From Tubulanus polymorphus (taxonomy: Eukaryota; Nemertea; Palaeonemertea; Tubulaniformes; Tubulanidae), in contig NC_134033.1 of NCBI RefSeq assembly GCF_964204645.1, forward strand, positions 7,286,231 through 7,350,230: 64,000 nt of DNA. Direction: 5' to 3'. The notes under the pieces are model-generated. The model made no database searches. It was not told the DNA's origin and saw only the letters and a list, made by a program, of their open reading frames with translations. This document shows positions 23,218-35,600 of this stretch, piece after piece (the first letter of the stretch is position 1; each line of letters opens with the position of its first letter). The position numbers and the translations under genes are program-made.

Positions 23218-24102
23218 TTATGGAAGATTCTCAAATAACTTCAGTCTAATTATCTGTCCATTTTTAATTGCAAGCACCTTGCCATGAGATACAAACACAG
23301 TCTCGTATTTACCACTTTTGGAAGCATCATCCCTAAGTTTGGATACTTCAGGCGCTAAGTCCTCCTGTATAACAAATCCGGTTCCTTTAAGTTTTTTCCT
23401 GTTTTGTAGAACACGATCTCTAATTCCACGAAATTTAAAACGCACAATTATGCCCGGTGGCTTTGGCTTAACAGAATTATTCGGTTGGTGACGCTGTATC
23501 AATCTATGTGCAACTTCAATATCATCCTGTGATACTTTTTCGCCCTGTGGTAGTTGCAGCTTTTTAATCACTTTGTCAATTACAATTTTGGAACAATTTT
23601 CATTGTCTTTTACCGCTGGTAAAGAGGGACCATATATTCGTAAATTGTTTCTACGCGAGTATTGGTTATTCTCTACTACTCCGATTTTGAGTTTTTTTAT
23701 ATCCAATTTAAGAGAATTATTTTCAGTTGTTAGTTCAGTTACTTTTATTTCGTAGTCTTTGATTGTTTTTTCCATCATGCCAATTCGGTCAGTTAGAGAT
23801 TTAATTTCAGTCTGAACAATTGTCGTTATTTCTGCAGTCAAAGTTTTTTTGAACTGATCCATATATGTTTCCATGTAGGTTATCGTAAGTGTTTCAGCTG
23901 ATTCACTTGAATTAGATGAAGCCGGCCTAGGACGTTTATTACAGCGATTGTTTGTACTGGTATTAGAGTCTTCCATGAGATTATCTGCATCGCTGAACAC
24001 TTCATCTGCCGTTGGTTCTTTATTCTGGCCTTGTTCTATAGACGGATCTTTTGTGAAGGCTGTTATAGTAGTCTGAGTCTGAGACGCCATGTCATCTGTC
24101 AA
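23218..24102 (-). CDS. LINE ORF1 (RNA-binding, L1-ORF1-like)
   Basis: 294 aa, intact. An acidic low-complexity N-terminus is followed by a coiled coil (about residues 75-140) and a core with NNQYSRRNNLRIYG, an RRM-like segment and a C-terminal domain (PGIIVRFKFRGIRDRVL). This architecture is typical of L1-type ORF1 RNA-binding chaperones, also used by CR1/Jockey elements. It probably coats LINE RNA. Confidence 0.85.
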   Translation of the reverse strand: MTDDMASQTQTTITAFTKDPSIEQGQNKEPTADEVFSDADNLMEDSNTSTNNRCNKRPRPASSNSSESAETLTITYMETYMDQFKKTLTAEITTIVQTEIKSLTDRIGMMEKTIKDYEIKVTELTTENNSLKLDIKKLKIGVVENNQYSRRNNLRIYGPSLPAVKDNENCSKIVIDKVIKKLQLPQGEKVSQDDIEVAHRLIQRHQPNNSVKPKPPGIIVRFKFRGIRDRVLQNRKKLKGTGFVIQEDLAPEVSKLRDDASKSGKYETVFVSHGKVLAIKNGQIIRLKLFENLP

Positions 24103-24733
24103 TCAGCTGTCACTCAGTCACAACACAAATAGATATATGTTTAATCCTTTATAGACCAACGACGAAAATAAGTGAGTGAGTAGAGTAGTCCATGACACCT
24201 GTCACTGTTGATATTTTTCGCATTGATATTCACAAAATATTCACAAATTCACTCAAACGGCACATATCCGATCAGAAAAATTTCAAGACATCTCTAGATC
24301 CGACCGAGATAATTTAGCTTTTCGCAATGATACAAAAATCTCTAAATTATTTCCGACACATACCCCCGAAAAAGGCAGTTTTCAGGAGCTAAGTGCGCAC
24401 ACGACTGACCAGGTCGGCCATATTTTGTTGATACAATGAAATCAGATGAAATTATTAGATTATTTAAGATTCATGAAACCGCGAGAACAGCTAGAATTAA
24501 TGACGCGATATCAGAAAATGTAGTAAAAGGTTACAGTAAATTATGTAATTATATGCTGCTAATTCAAGATGAAAATAGATTATATGCTGATTTAAAAAAT
24601 GATTATTTAGTTATGACCGAATTAAATAAATGGATTGGATATTTATCATTTCAATTAGGTGGATTTATGACATTATTATCAACTGGAGTTATAACATTTT
24701 CAAATATTGAAAGTAAAAATATTTCTATAATAA

Positions 24734-25087
24734 ATGAACAAGGTGGAAGAAGTGAAGAAAAAACCGAGATCACAGAAACAAATTGAATGGTCTCGGCAAT
24801 TAGGAATTAAATCACAAGAATATAAAAAAGCTGTAAAAGAAAAAATAAGTAATAAAAATGTTAATAAAAATGGTGAAAATATTGTTATTTCTACTCCTTC
24901 TAATGATAGAATATTTGATAAATGTCTATATTTTACAGTTGGATTTGTAATTGTATTCATTTTGATTGGGTGTAATTGGTATAAGAAATCAAATAAAATT
25001 CATGATATTAATAATTCTGAAACAACTGCTATCAAAAATGAAAATACTTCTGAAATTCCAAAATTGATAATAAAAAAAATGGATTAA
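24734..25087 (+). CDS. 117-aa single-span membrane protein of Polinton A
   Basis: Starts at AATAAATGAACAAG, overlapping the 3' end of the ~200-aa gene. A basic N-terminus (KKKPRSQKQIEWSRQLG) precedes a hydrophobic span (CLYFTVGFVIVFILIGC). Homologous to 41807-42202, which overlaps its upstream gene in the same way. Probably co-expressed with the upstream membrane gene. Function unknown. Confidence 0.7.
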   Translation: MNKVEEVKKKPRSQKQIEWSRQLGIKSQEYKKAVKEKISNKNVNKNGENIVISTPSNDRIFDKCLYFTVGFVIVFILIGCNWYKKSNKIHDINNSETTAIKNENTSEIPKLIIKKMD

Positions 25088-26026
25088 TATTTAGAAAAAA
25101 AGCAAAAAAAAATAATTGAATATCTCACTACTTTTGTCTATCTATGCGGAGCAATTAAATTGTCCAGATAAGTCATTTCGGATTCTAGATATTCATCATT
25201 TTTATTAATTTATTTTGTTTTTACTTGAATATTGTATTACAGTCGTTTCTTATTATTAGTTTTTTCTTAAATTGAAAGATGGCAGCACTGGGTGTGATGC
25301 TAAAATGAATATTTGAATTTGAATTTGTTAATCAATTAACATGGTAATTGATTACTAATTTGATTAAAAATTATATCATAATTAAGTTAAAAATTTATAA
25401 TTCATTTATCAGTTTTCATTCTTATATTCTTTTCATTCGGAATAATTTATAATTTCAAATTTCACATATTTTTTTAGCACCAGCAACATTTACTTAGGTG
25501 TTTTAGCTAAGTATATTCACTTCATTCGACCCCTGGAGTGCCGCCGGGCTTGGCTTGCATTGCAGGGGCATTTCGAAAATGCACCTTTGTCCACCCTCCG
25601 TGGTTCTCCTTCAGTTTCGACTTTGAAGGAGAATTGGTGAGGTGTGGGTCACAGGGGTGTAATTAGAAATGCTTGGGGATAGGTATCTCGTGGCGCCTCT
25701 CAATAACGGGATGCTTATCCCCTAAAAACTCTTTGAGTCAAGTCGGGTGGTTTTGCTAAAACTTACCGTAAAAACATTGAAATATTCCTTTTAATCACGA
25801 GAGAGAGAATGTATCCTGTCCTGTGTGTGTTGTATGTACTGCGTGCTTATTATATAACTGCTATAACAACAACGTTGAATTGCAACACCTGTTTGACCAA
25901 TCAATATTCAAATGAAGCACTCTCTTATAATAACATGTAACAGATGTTTGGCTGTATGATTGTAGTTGTTTGTAAAACGACTAAGGTCATTTTGGATTCT
26001 AGATATTAATTATTTTTATTTTTTAT
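25088..26026. other. insertion flanked by 22-bp direct repeats, structured core
   Basis: GTCATTTCGGATTCTAGATATT (25172-25193) recurs at 25986-26007 with one mismatch, bracketing about 790 bp absent from the matching part of Polinton B. Within it, 25525-25740 is strikingly GC-rich for this element. It contains strong hairpins: GCATTT/AAATGC, CTCCTTCA/TTGAAGGAG and GGGGATAxGTATCTCG against CGGGATGxTTATCCCC. It may be a SINE or structured RNA, but I recognise no known family. No coding frame. Confidence 0.5.
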
Positions 26027-26351
26027 TTAATCAACAATTTCTAAATCATGATGACCGTCTTCATTTTTCCCATGGTAGATTATTTTAAATCCTTCTAAAT
26101 CTTTTAATTCCTCTGTACTCAATGAAACCCATTTATCGGGTAAAAATACTTTAAATTCTCGCGATGTACTAACATTACAGTAGCTTAAATTAGCTGATAC
26201 TTTCTCTCCATATTTAGTTTTTATCTTTTCTATTTTCAATATTTTATGTTCAATTTCTTTTGTAACATCAACTAACTTTTTTATTTCAAATTGTTTTTTG
26301 CTGGTTTTATTCTGTTATTTATTGTTGCTAAGAATGCTTTTCTATCTCCCA
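26027..26351 (-). pseudogene. OB-like small protein of Polinton A, frameshifted
   Basis: The ATG at 26351 lies at the inner edge of the right terminal repeat (AATAAATGGGAGA). Twenty-three codons on, the frame breaks near 26285, then continues to the stop near 26030. KTKYGEKVSANL, FKVFLPDKW, LSTEELKDLEG and KNEDGHHDLEI match the intact 113-aa gene at 51496-51837. The beta-rich pattern, with a fixed LP-[DR] motif, suggests an OB-type nucleic-acid-binding protein; this is inference. Confidence 0.65.
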
Positions 26352-26429
26352 TTTATTAGGAAAAAAAATTACTTGTGGTGATGAGTGGTGTCTCGTCCTC
26401 CGGTATGAAACCCACATCTTCCTATTACT
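26334..26429. repeat. Polinton A right terminal inverted repeat
   Basis: Inverse of 3166-3262, ending ...CTTCCTATTACT, followed by target duplication CTTATC (26430-26435). Confidence 0.9.
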
Positions 26430-26435
26430 CTTATC

Positions 26436-28335
26436 AGGGGGTTCCAATTTTACCAAAATAGTGTTTAGATACCTAGCGGGTTGTTTGACTACACGACCTG
26501 ACCTAGTAGTATTTTGACCATTTTCTGCTTTGACAGAGATAGGACTAGCTTGAACACTAGGTGAAGGGAAATTATCTGCTAACATAGGAATAGGACTGTG
26601 CCGCATAGGAGGCTGAATATCAGGAGTTCTGGCTTCAGGAGTCACAGGAACCCGATCGGTGTTTTTGGAGCATTTTGTTTTGGAACATTTAGTACCCTGT
26701 GGTCTGATATGTCCTGAGGGTCAACCTCTTGAGCGTCGTTGTCAGTCTGTATCCTCTCTGCCCTATCAAAAATAGTCTGCTCTTCCTTCGTCTTCAGCAA
26801 ATCTTTCCGGTTTCTTCTAAGTACATTCCCATTAGGGGTTAATACTGCATATGATCTGGGTTTCCGGGGTTGTCTGGTAACATCAGTGCTGGAGTCCAAG
26901 TTTTACCAGTTCTAATCCTGACTGTGTCATCAGTATTCAGCCTATCGAGAGGTCTTGTTCCTTTGTCGTAGTAGGCTTTAGCCTTAGCCCTGCGACGTTC
27001 CATATGGGCTCTCACAGCTTCAGGTTCTCGAATCTCAGGCTGTAATCTAGCGGGTGCTGTTGGCAAGTGAGTTTTCGTACGCCTACTGAACATTCGCTGT
27101 GCAGATGAACCCACAATATTGTCACGAGGTGTATTTCTGATAACCAGTTAAGCCAAATAGGGGTCTTGGTTAGTTTGTGCACATTTTTTCAGCATTGATT
27201 TAGCTATGCCTACCGCTTTCCCAGCGAGACCATTCCCTTGCGGATGTTTCGGTGAAGATGGGTCATGCTTGAATCCATATCGTTCAGCAAATCTCCCAAA
27301 CTCAAAACTATCAAATGGTGGGCCATTGTCCGACGTGACTGTATCTGGTATACCATGTGTCGAAAACCATTTTCTCAGCTGTTTGACGACTCTTGGACCA
27401 GTAGCATCTGGACATAATTTCTCTATCTCAAAGTACTCGCTATAGTAATCAACACATATCAACCATTTCTCACTTTCAAAATCAAATAGGTCTAAAGCCA
27501 CATGTTTCCATGGTAACGTTGGTACTAGAGATGCAATCATAGGCTCCTTTTCTTGCTGTCTTCTGTTCTCCTGACAACGTTCACATTTTGCTACCATGTC
27601 TTCTACCTGTTTGGTAATTCCAGGCCAGAAAAACAATTCTCTCGCAAAGTTCTTGTTTTTAACAATACCCTGGTGGCTACTATGAATGTCCGATAATACT
27701 TTATGTCTTAATGTGGAGGGAATGATAATTCTTTCCCCTTTAAACAAAATACCATCTGTATAACAAATTTCCTCTCTATACTCATAGTAATTTCTAATTC
27801 TAGAATCAAGGCTCTGCTTACTTGCAGGCCAATCAGATACTACATACTTAATCAATTCTTGTAATGAGTCGTCTTTCCCAGTTTCTAATCTAACCTTATC
27901 TAACTTTTGAAAATTCAAATAGTACACCGCCTTTACTTCGTTACTCGATATAGAAAATATGTGACTGAAGTCATTAAGAGCTGGACCTGTTTCGGGTAAA
28001 TATGCCCTACTTAAGGCATCTGCAGCTGGAATAACTTTTCCGCTTTTAAGAACAATTTTGAAATCATACTGCTGCAATTTCAACCGCATTCTTTGTAACC
28101 TAAGAGGTACCTGGTTAAGAGGTTTTTGAAAAATTCTTTTAAGTGGCAGATGATCGGTGTCGACAATTATATCCTGTCTACCATATACATACGTATGGAA
28201 TTTTCTAAACGCAAACACAATAGCTAAAAGCTCTTTTTCTATTCGGGCATATGCGTATTCGGCATCAGTAAGAGCCTTAATCGGTAATATCGGATCGGTT
28301 ACACTATAAAATTTTAACACAGGTGCACTGGTCAT
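26436..28335 (-). pseudogene. Gypsy RNase H-integrase region, decayed
   Basis: RNase H C-terminal part (ALTDAEYAYARIEKELLAIV), then an HHCC zinc finger (HSSHQGIV...CERCQENR) and an rve core (WKHVALDLFDF, TVTSDNGPPFDS). The first RNase H aspartate region is missing: YSVTDP runs straight into ILPIKALTDAE. The integrase Glu position reads NGLAGKAV, so Gly replaces Glu. An in-frame stop lies at 27148-27150 and frame changes near 26890 and 26643. The pol frame ends next to the Polinton target duplication. Confidence 0.88.
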
Positions 28336-28398
28336 CGCCTGCTTAATATTATTAACAGCGTCACTGTGGATTTATCAAAGTACCACATGAAATCCTCT

Positions 28399-30291
28399 TT
28401 ATGGGATTCTTTTATTAACTGCCTTTAGCGGTTCTGTGATGTGTGACAGGTGAGGTAGAAATTTACAGACGTACGTTGCCATGCCTAGCAACCGTTGAAT
28501 TTCGCCTACTGAACTGAACATAGGCATTTCTGTGACCGCTTTTACCTTCTCGGGGTCAATCTTACAACCTACATCAGATAAAATATGACCTGAATATTTA
28601 ACTGAGCTCGCACAAGCTGCCAGTTTCCGTAATGAGAATTTAACATTCTTTTCTCTCGCTCTCTGAAGAACACTTTTTAATACGCGGTAATGTTCAATAG
28701 TATCTTTAGAGTCTAACAACATATCATCAACTATAATGTTCACGTTTGGCAAATCACCAAAAATATCAACCATTCGGCGTTGAAATAATTCCGGTGCCGA
28801 TTTTATACCCATTGGCAACCTTTTATATCGGAAACGGCCAAAAGGTGTGTTAAAACTAGTTAGAGCCTTTGACTCATCATCCAATTCCAGCTGATAAAAC
28901 CCTGAGTTAGCATCTAGAACCGTAAATAGTTTGCTGCCATGAACCTTGGTGAGCACTTCATCAACAGTAGTCATAGGAAAAACTTCCCTTATTAAGGCTT
29001 CATTTAAATCTTTAGGGTCGATAGTAACTCTAACATCGACATTGTCTTTCTTTAATAAAACGTGAACACTACTTAACCATGGTGTTTCTTCACCATCAGG
29101 TACTCTCTCAAGTATGTCCAGCCCCACTAGTTCCTCTAACTTCCGTTTTAAGGGAAGGCGCAATGGCGCAAGAACGCCTCGAGGAGGGTGTGAAACGGGT
29201 GTGGCGTGCTGGTCATACCTGAGCGATACTTTACCGGGAATCTTACCGATTCCATCAAATACATCAATATATTCATACAAGAGTTCTTTTATCTTCGGAT
29301 CCGTACATTTTTCGATATTTTCATGTTTCTGTTGATTCTGAATTTCGTTAGAGTTTTTTAATACTGGACCTTGGTGCTTCTTGTTAGTACCGGAATAGAT
29401 ACGTTTCACCAGATTTAATTTATTACTACTGTTTAAACACAAAATGTTCGGTACTTCGCCATCTATAATTTCGCATCGTAAAGTTTCTCCTTTATTTTTG
29501 TACACTACAGGAATCTTCACACATCCAACCGGTTTCACTGTTCGTTGACCAAAGCCGTAAATTATCGTTTCGCTGTACATAATCGGGGGTTTAATTCTCA
29601 TACTGTTGTAACAACCTTTTGAAATAGCGTTGATCTCAGCCCCAGTATCGATTTTAAAGTTGACGTAGCCACAACCAGGAGTGTGCAGTTTAACGCTCCA
29701 GTTGTTCGGTTCTCGGTTGTTGTCTCTCTGTACGGACGCTTGCCATACTGCAGACTGCAGTTGATCAGCTGCGACGTACTGATCAGCATTATAATCGTAC
29801 AAATCGGATTGTTCGTTTATGTGAGCGTAATTTTCGTACACACGATTTTTAGTTCTGCAGCATTTTTCGAAATGGTTGTATTTGTGACAGTGTCTGCAGG
29901 TCTTACCATACGCAGGGCATCGTGCAGGTGGATGGCGACCACCACACTGGACACACGCGTTATTAAAATTACCACTATTATTATTATAGCCAGCTCGGTG
30001 CTGCCATCTACCACGTCCACGTGGTGAAAACTGAATCCGGTTATCAAAACTAGTAGTCGTACCATTTCCCCGACCACGTTGGGACGGTGCGTGTGAGCGT
30101 GCACCACCACTACGCCCGCGATAGCCTCTCAACGTGCTGCGTCCACGACTATAGGCATGTATGTCTGCGCTAGGAGGGTTCGACCTATCGTATAGTGGTC
30201 TCATAAACTGTTGTTGTTCGAATTGTATCGCTTTTCGTATAACAGAGACCCTAGAGCTCAAAATACAATTACAAGGCAACAAGGGAGCCAT
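28399..30291 (-). pseudogene. Gypsy NC-protease-RT reading frame with truncated gag
   Basis: 630 codons open. The first 14 or so are LTR sequence, then an Arg/Gly-rich region and two zinc knuckles (Cys113-Cys116-His120-Cys125 and Cys132-Cys135-His140-Cys144), aspartic protease KIDTGAEINAI (Asp215) and RT with LDANSGFYQLELDD, YKRLPMGIKSAPELFQ and IVDD. The capsid half of gag, the primer site and the LTR end are missing, so the ATG is an LTR artefact. Frame breaks lie near 28390-28340 at the RNase H junction. Confidence 0.85.
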
Positions 30292-30370
30292 GTTGGAGAT
30301 AAAATCTAACTTATATTGTTACCACCAGATGTCATCCCTGTACAGAGTATACAATATCAAATACATAACA
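30251..30370 (-). repeat. partial 5' LTR of Gypsy
   Basis: 120 bp matching 2831-2945. About 20 bp at its inner (left) edge are missing, where it joins directly to gag-NC sequence. The outer end CATAACA abuts target duplication CAGAG. Confidence 0.85.
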
Positions 30371-30375
30371 CAGAG

Positions 30376-31200
30376 GACTGTTAACAATTCAACCAATGAA
30401 ATTGCGATAGAGATACAGAACATAGAGCATTAACAGTAAACAATGCAACCAATGAATTGCGATTAACTAAGACATACAGGACATACAGGACTAACTTAAT
30501 TGCGATAGACATACAGAATATACAGGACTAACAGTAAACAATGCAACCAATGAATTGCGATTTACTAAGACATACAGGACTAAACCACAGGACATACAGG
30601 ACTAACAGTAAACAATTCAACCAACGAATTGCGATTAACTAAGACATACAGGACATACAGGACTAACTTAATTGCGATAGACATACAGAATATACAGGAC
30701 TAACAGTAGACAATGCAACCAATGAATTGCGATTAACTAAGACATACAGGACATACAGGACTAAACCAAAGGACATACAGGACTAACAGTAGACAATTCA
30801 GTAGATAGTAGACAATTCAACCATGTCAAGTGTCTTTCTTAGTGCAATGGGCCCTGGTTTCCACGTTTATATATCACATATAAAATTCTACAGAAACAAT
30901 CAATGAATAAATGAAAATTTACGAATAAGAAACAAGACATTAGACACAACAGACAGCTGATTACTTTACAAACCTGTTGTCAGAACCTTCATTATTTTTA
31001 CATGTACATACAGAGGACTGTTAACAATTCAACCAATGAAATTGCGATAGAGATACAGAACATACAGCATTAACAGTAAACATTGCAACCAATGAATTGC
31101 GATTAACTAAGACATACAGGACATACAGAAATAAACCATAGTAAATTGCGATAAAAAAGACATACAGGACTAACTGCAGTAAATATATAGGGCCTTAGGA
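30376..31200. repeat. irregular tandem repeats, GACATACAGGACTAAC / AATTGCGATTAACTAAG
   Basis: Units of roughly 50-110 bp built from CATACAGGACTAACAGTAAA, CAACCAATGAATTGCGAT and TAACTAAGACATACAGG recur many times to 30800 and again at 31010-31190. Between them, 30946-31016 is the paralogous empty site of the Gypsy insertion. No gene. Confidence 0.85.
30822..30945. repeat. 124-bp direct repeat, second copy at 32007-32130
   Basis: ATGTCAAGTGTCTTTCTTAG through AATAAGAAACAAGACATT occurs in both places with few differences. It is probably part of a dispersed repeat. Confidence 0.85.
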
Positions 31201-32622
31201 ATGCAAAATACATTCATTTTGAGGAATTTAAACATTCAGCAACTTATTTCATCATGTCACATCCAGGAAGAAAGCCACTAAATATTTGGATGGATATATG
31301 AAAGCTGTGGGTACTGGAGTGTGTAATGGGTAGTGTAGTGTGATCTGTGTGCATTTTGGTGGCCAGCACACAGATCACATTGTTCATTGGGGTTTAGTCC
31401 AGGACTCGCGAGATTTTCAACAACACGGAAGTAACGTGTAATATATGATGACTTGAATTGCATGACTACCTACCACCCCTCATTATTGTTGGAAAACTAA
31501 ACGTTCCGCACTGACTAAAAATTAGTAATATTAATCAATAACATTTTAGAAATGGCCAGAATTTTAACTTAGGTTCTATTTCATTTTTATTTTACAATTG
31601 CGATTGGTATAATTTTTCTTTAAACGGCCGTTAAGGCTTCATGTTTCGTCTGCAATTCACTGCAAATAGTTACGCAACTACGCACATTTCAGTGTTTTTG
31701 GCAGCTGTACACTCAATCGGCACCGTTCGTGACTAGCTTCACTGCGGAATTATCATTAATTAACATCGCCATATCACATCATCAACTTATATTGTTCTTT
31801 AAAACCCTAACAGCCGAAATAATTGAAATACACAATAATTGAAAATTGAGAGAATGGCCGTGTTTGTGTTCTGCTGCTTCGCGTAAATCCCGCGGGGTGG
31901 CGCCACCGCGCGGAGTGGGGCCGATACGTCCAGTTTTCAAAGGGAATTTTCTTAACTTCAGATGCCTCGAGGACATAAACATATAGAATGATCTGTCCCA
32001 AAAAAATGTCAAGTGTCTTTCTTAGTGCAATGGGCCCTGGCTTCCACGTTTATATATCACATATAAAATTCCAAAGAAAAAATCAATGAATAAGTGAAAA
32101 TATACGAATAAGAAACAAGACATTCAAGCAGTTGAGTTAGTTAAAATGGGACCAATCTATATATATTATATATGGATTATACAATTTAATCAGGGACAGC
32201 TTTGAACCGAGCTTGATGTGTCCATACACTCTATTCATACACTCTCTGAACATGCATTTATGTGTACCGCTGCCAATTGATGATAAGTCAACAATGTTGA
32301 AGTTGTAGACATGGTCAGAATCATCCAGAGACATCGGCACCCATCACAATAACTGATGATTTTACAGTAACCTGTAACATAAAAAATCAAGCGGTAATCT
32401 ATTCACAAAATACATTTTCCTGAAAGAAAAAACCTGAAATAGAGCATTATAAACACCAGTATAAACACCATATACATTGCTTCTTAACCTTATATATAAT
32501 CGAGTAAATATATACTATAAGTGACGGTCATTATAGGCTTCTACGTTCACCATGGGAAATGAAAATATTTCTAACGTCAGGGATTCATTCGAACCTGATC
32601 AAAAATATTCAATACAAACTAT
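31201..32622. other. spacer with one strong hairpin, no gene
   Basis: 31338-31381 holds a perfect inverted repeat, GTGATCTGTGTGC against GCACACAGATCAC, with a loop of about 14 nt. 31880-31935 is a short GC-rich island. I see no supported coding exon or RNA gene. Confidence 0.5.
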
Positions 32623-35600
32623 TCAGGAAATCGGGTCACAATGAAAACAAAACCACCTGATATGTTCAGGAGGAGCCTCATTGATTGGAGCACATTTCCA
32701 ATGATACCATCTATGGCAATTATCACATTCAATTGAGAATGTGGACTTTTTCTTAGGATTAGCATTGCAGTTTTTCTGGCAGACAGGGCAGGTTTCAGCA
32801 ACTAACTGAGAAGGGTTTTTTCAACTTTTGATGACAAAAGGTTATCAAGTCTCAATTTTGCTAGGTTTTGGAGGCCTGCATTTCCAGGTTGATCTATAAG
32901 AATTTCTAATTCTTTTTCAGAATTGGAATTATTGATTTCTGTAATAGGAGAACTGTTGGGATAATCATCTCTATCATTATTTTCGATTACAATAGATTTT
33001 TTCTTATGATGATTATGTTCAATACGAATGTGCTTTTGAAGGAATGTTTCACTTGCATATGAATTAATAACCCCATCTGCCCGACAAATAGCACATGAGA
33101 TAGGTTTCAAATATGAATGAGAAGTGGATATGTGCCTATCTAGTTCCCTGCGACATGAACACAGATATGGAGGATTTATTTTGTCTTTAATACAAAAGGA
33201 ACAGACCATACTTTTTTCAAATAAAACAGACTTCGAGTCATTTTTAACAACTGGTATTGACTTAATATCTTTTGGTTTGGTATCTTTTGGTTTTTTCGGT
33301 AAGGATGATTTATTCTGACTTAAGATATCTGCTGAAAATTCGATATCATTGCCAGGATCTGGATCAGTGGAGTCTGTGGTTTCAATTTCTGATATTTTAG
33401 CTTCTTTACCTAGTTTGATAGCAGCATTTTCAACCATAGCAGAAAAGGATACACCTCTGTTAGCAGGTCTTATTATTTTTCGCCCTCCGTGTCTTACATT
33501 CTCAGCATCTTTAGGCATTGTAACCTTAGGGCAGTCAGGGTCTATCACTTCAAGTTCAGGAAGGTTTATGGCAACCTGATTGTCCTTGATTGGACCCTCA
33601 GCACGCCTATGAGCCATATTGTGAGGTTGTCGTTTGGCAGGTCGTCCGCTTATTAACTTAATTCCACAGTGGCTTTCATTATGTAAAATACTAAGAATGT
33701 GCCCTTTCCGAGCAGCATTGATATCATTCGAGCTAGCAATGTGGGAATGATCTTTTAACTTATCAATGAGGGTAGATGAAACAGTACTATTTTGGCGAGT
33801 AAAATTATAAGTTGGCAGAGGCTCCACAGTGTGGAATTTATATGAATCAATTAAAGCCTTCGTTGAGGTTATATTGTTTTTTTGGGCAAAACAGGCAAAA
33901 CGATGTTTGCAAAAATATGGTTGTCCAATGATTATAAAAGCTTCACAAGTACATATACCTAGTTTCAAATTGATCAAATGGCAATTACCATTTAGATATG
34001 AAAGACAATTTTCAGGAACGATTGTAATAACGTAATTGAATAAGATACGACTGGATATTGAATCTAAATTTCCTATGTACCTTCGGCATTTTTTTGAAAT
34101 GTCATATGAATGTTCCTCGGATATTGATACTTTATCGGGGAATCTTTCTTCTAAAACATCAAGCTGATTGAATGTATATTGAGTATCGCCATTGAAAAAA
34201 TTATCATTATCTTCTAACCTATTCAAGTTCTTTCGTGAAGAAATCTTCACAACAAACCAACTAGTTTCTTCATCATATTTTAAAATCTCATTATTCTGTA
34301 ATAAATCAAAGGCTCTTTTGGAAAACTTTTCTATCTTTTCTAGGTGACGTATATTCTTAACTCGTTGGTCAAGTTGCTTAAATTGGAGATTGTTCATATT
34401 TTTTGCTTTTACCTCATCATTAAAAACATTTTCAAACAGTAATCGTACAAAAGATGATATCAATTTATTTAGGTGTCCACTTAAGTAGTCATCATCTATT
34501 TGTTTGAACTTAAATAATAATATAACTCAGTAATATTATCAGTTAATAGCAAAGGGTTATTTCTGTTAGATTGGTCTGACTGATAAATTGATTCAGCATT
34601 GAATGCATCAGACCAAATTTGGGAATTAAACCAATTCTTCTTTAGGTAATCAATAAATAATGTTTTGGTATCTTGCGACATAAGGTCTAAAGAAATATCA
34701 TTCTCAATAAAACTAATAAATGAATTGGCTATATCAGTTCTAGAGGAAGCATCCCATGATCTCATAATGCATTTGAAACCAGTTTCTAAAGGCTTGCAAA
34801 ATAAGCGAAGTTCTTGATTTTCATTCATGAAGCGACGAATACAGTGCAGGACATGAAAATCACATAGTACTGATTCAAGATTATTGTTAGATGCTCCTTG
34901 CTTTAGACTTGCGTCTTTATCATGCTGTACAAAAGGACAAAATCTAGATGTTGATGGACATGGCTTGATTCTGAAAAAACCATTGCCATCATTAAATATA
35001 TAGAATTCAGATGGATGATTACATTTTTCGTCTGTACATGGTGTATTGGCTAGAACTAACTGGATGGTAGTTGCATGAGTAGCCCCCCCCCTTCATCACT
35101 ACTAATTGATGCAGCAGCAATACGTCCTTCATTTTTGTTGTCTGCAAAAGTTACAAATGAAGTTTTGAATTTCCACGAATTGAAATCATGTTTCATGTCA
35201 ATACCAATGACAGATTGTCCAAAGTTGGATAAATGTTCCAGAGAACGAGGATCAGAGAGAATAATGTGATAATTACGTTTGAGTGTGGCATCCCCTCGTT
35301 GAAATAAAAGGACAGATTCATAGTTACCCTCTAATAATTTTTCAGTATTTCAATCAGAACTTAGAATAGGTATTTCGTCTTGAGATTTCATATCTAATTT
35401 TATCGAAGATTTATCAATATATTTCAATCTATTTGAAATTTGATCTAGGGTATGGTCATGGTCGGCGACATCATTTACATTTGATACATGAAGGTTATTG
35501 CGAGCATTGGTGGCAGAAAGAACCTTCATTGCTGTGGCTTTCATCATGACTATTATCATCCCATCTATCTATAGATAAATTAGGTCGCTTTTTAATTTGT

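Noticed and set aside
25525-25740. U1/U4 snRNA, 5S rRNA or tRNA identity for the GC-rich hairpin region
   Set aside because: I compared remembered core motifs and found only weak shared words; no conserved snRNA, 5S or tRNA signature.
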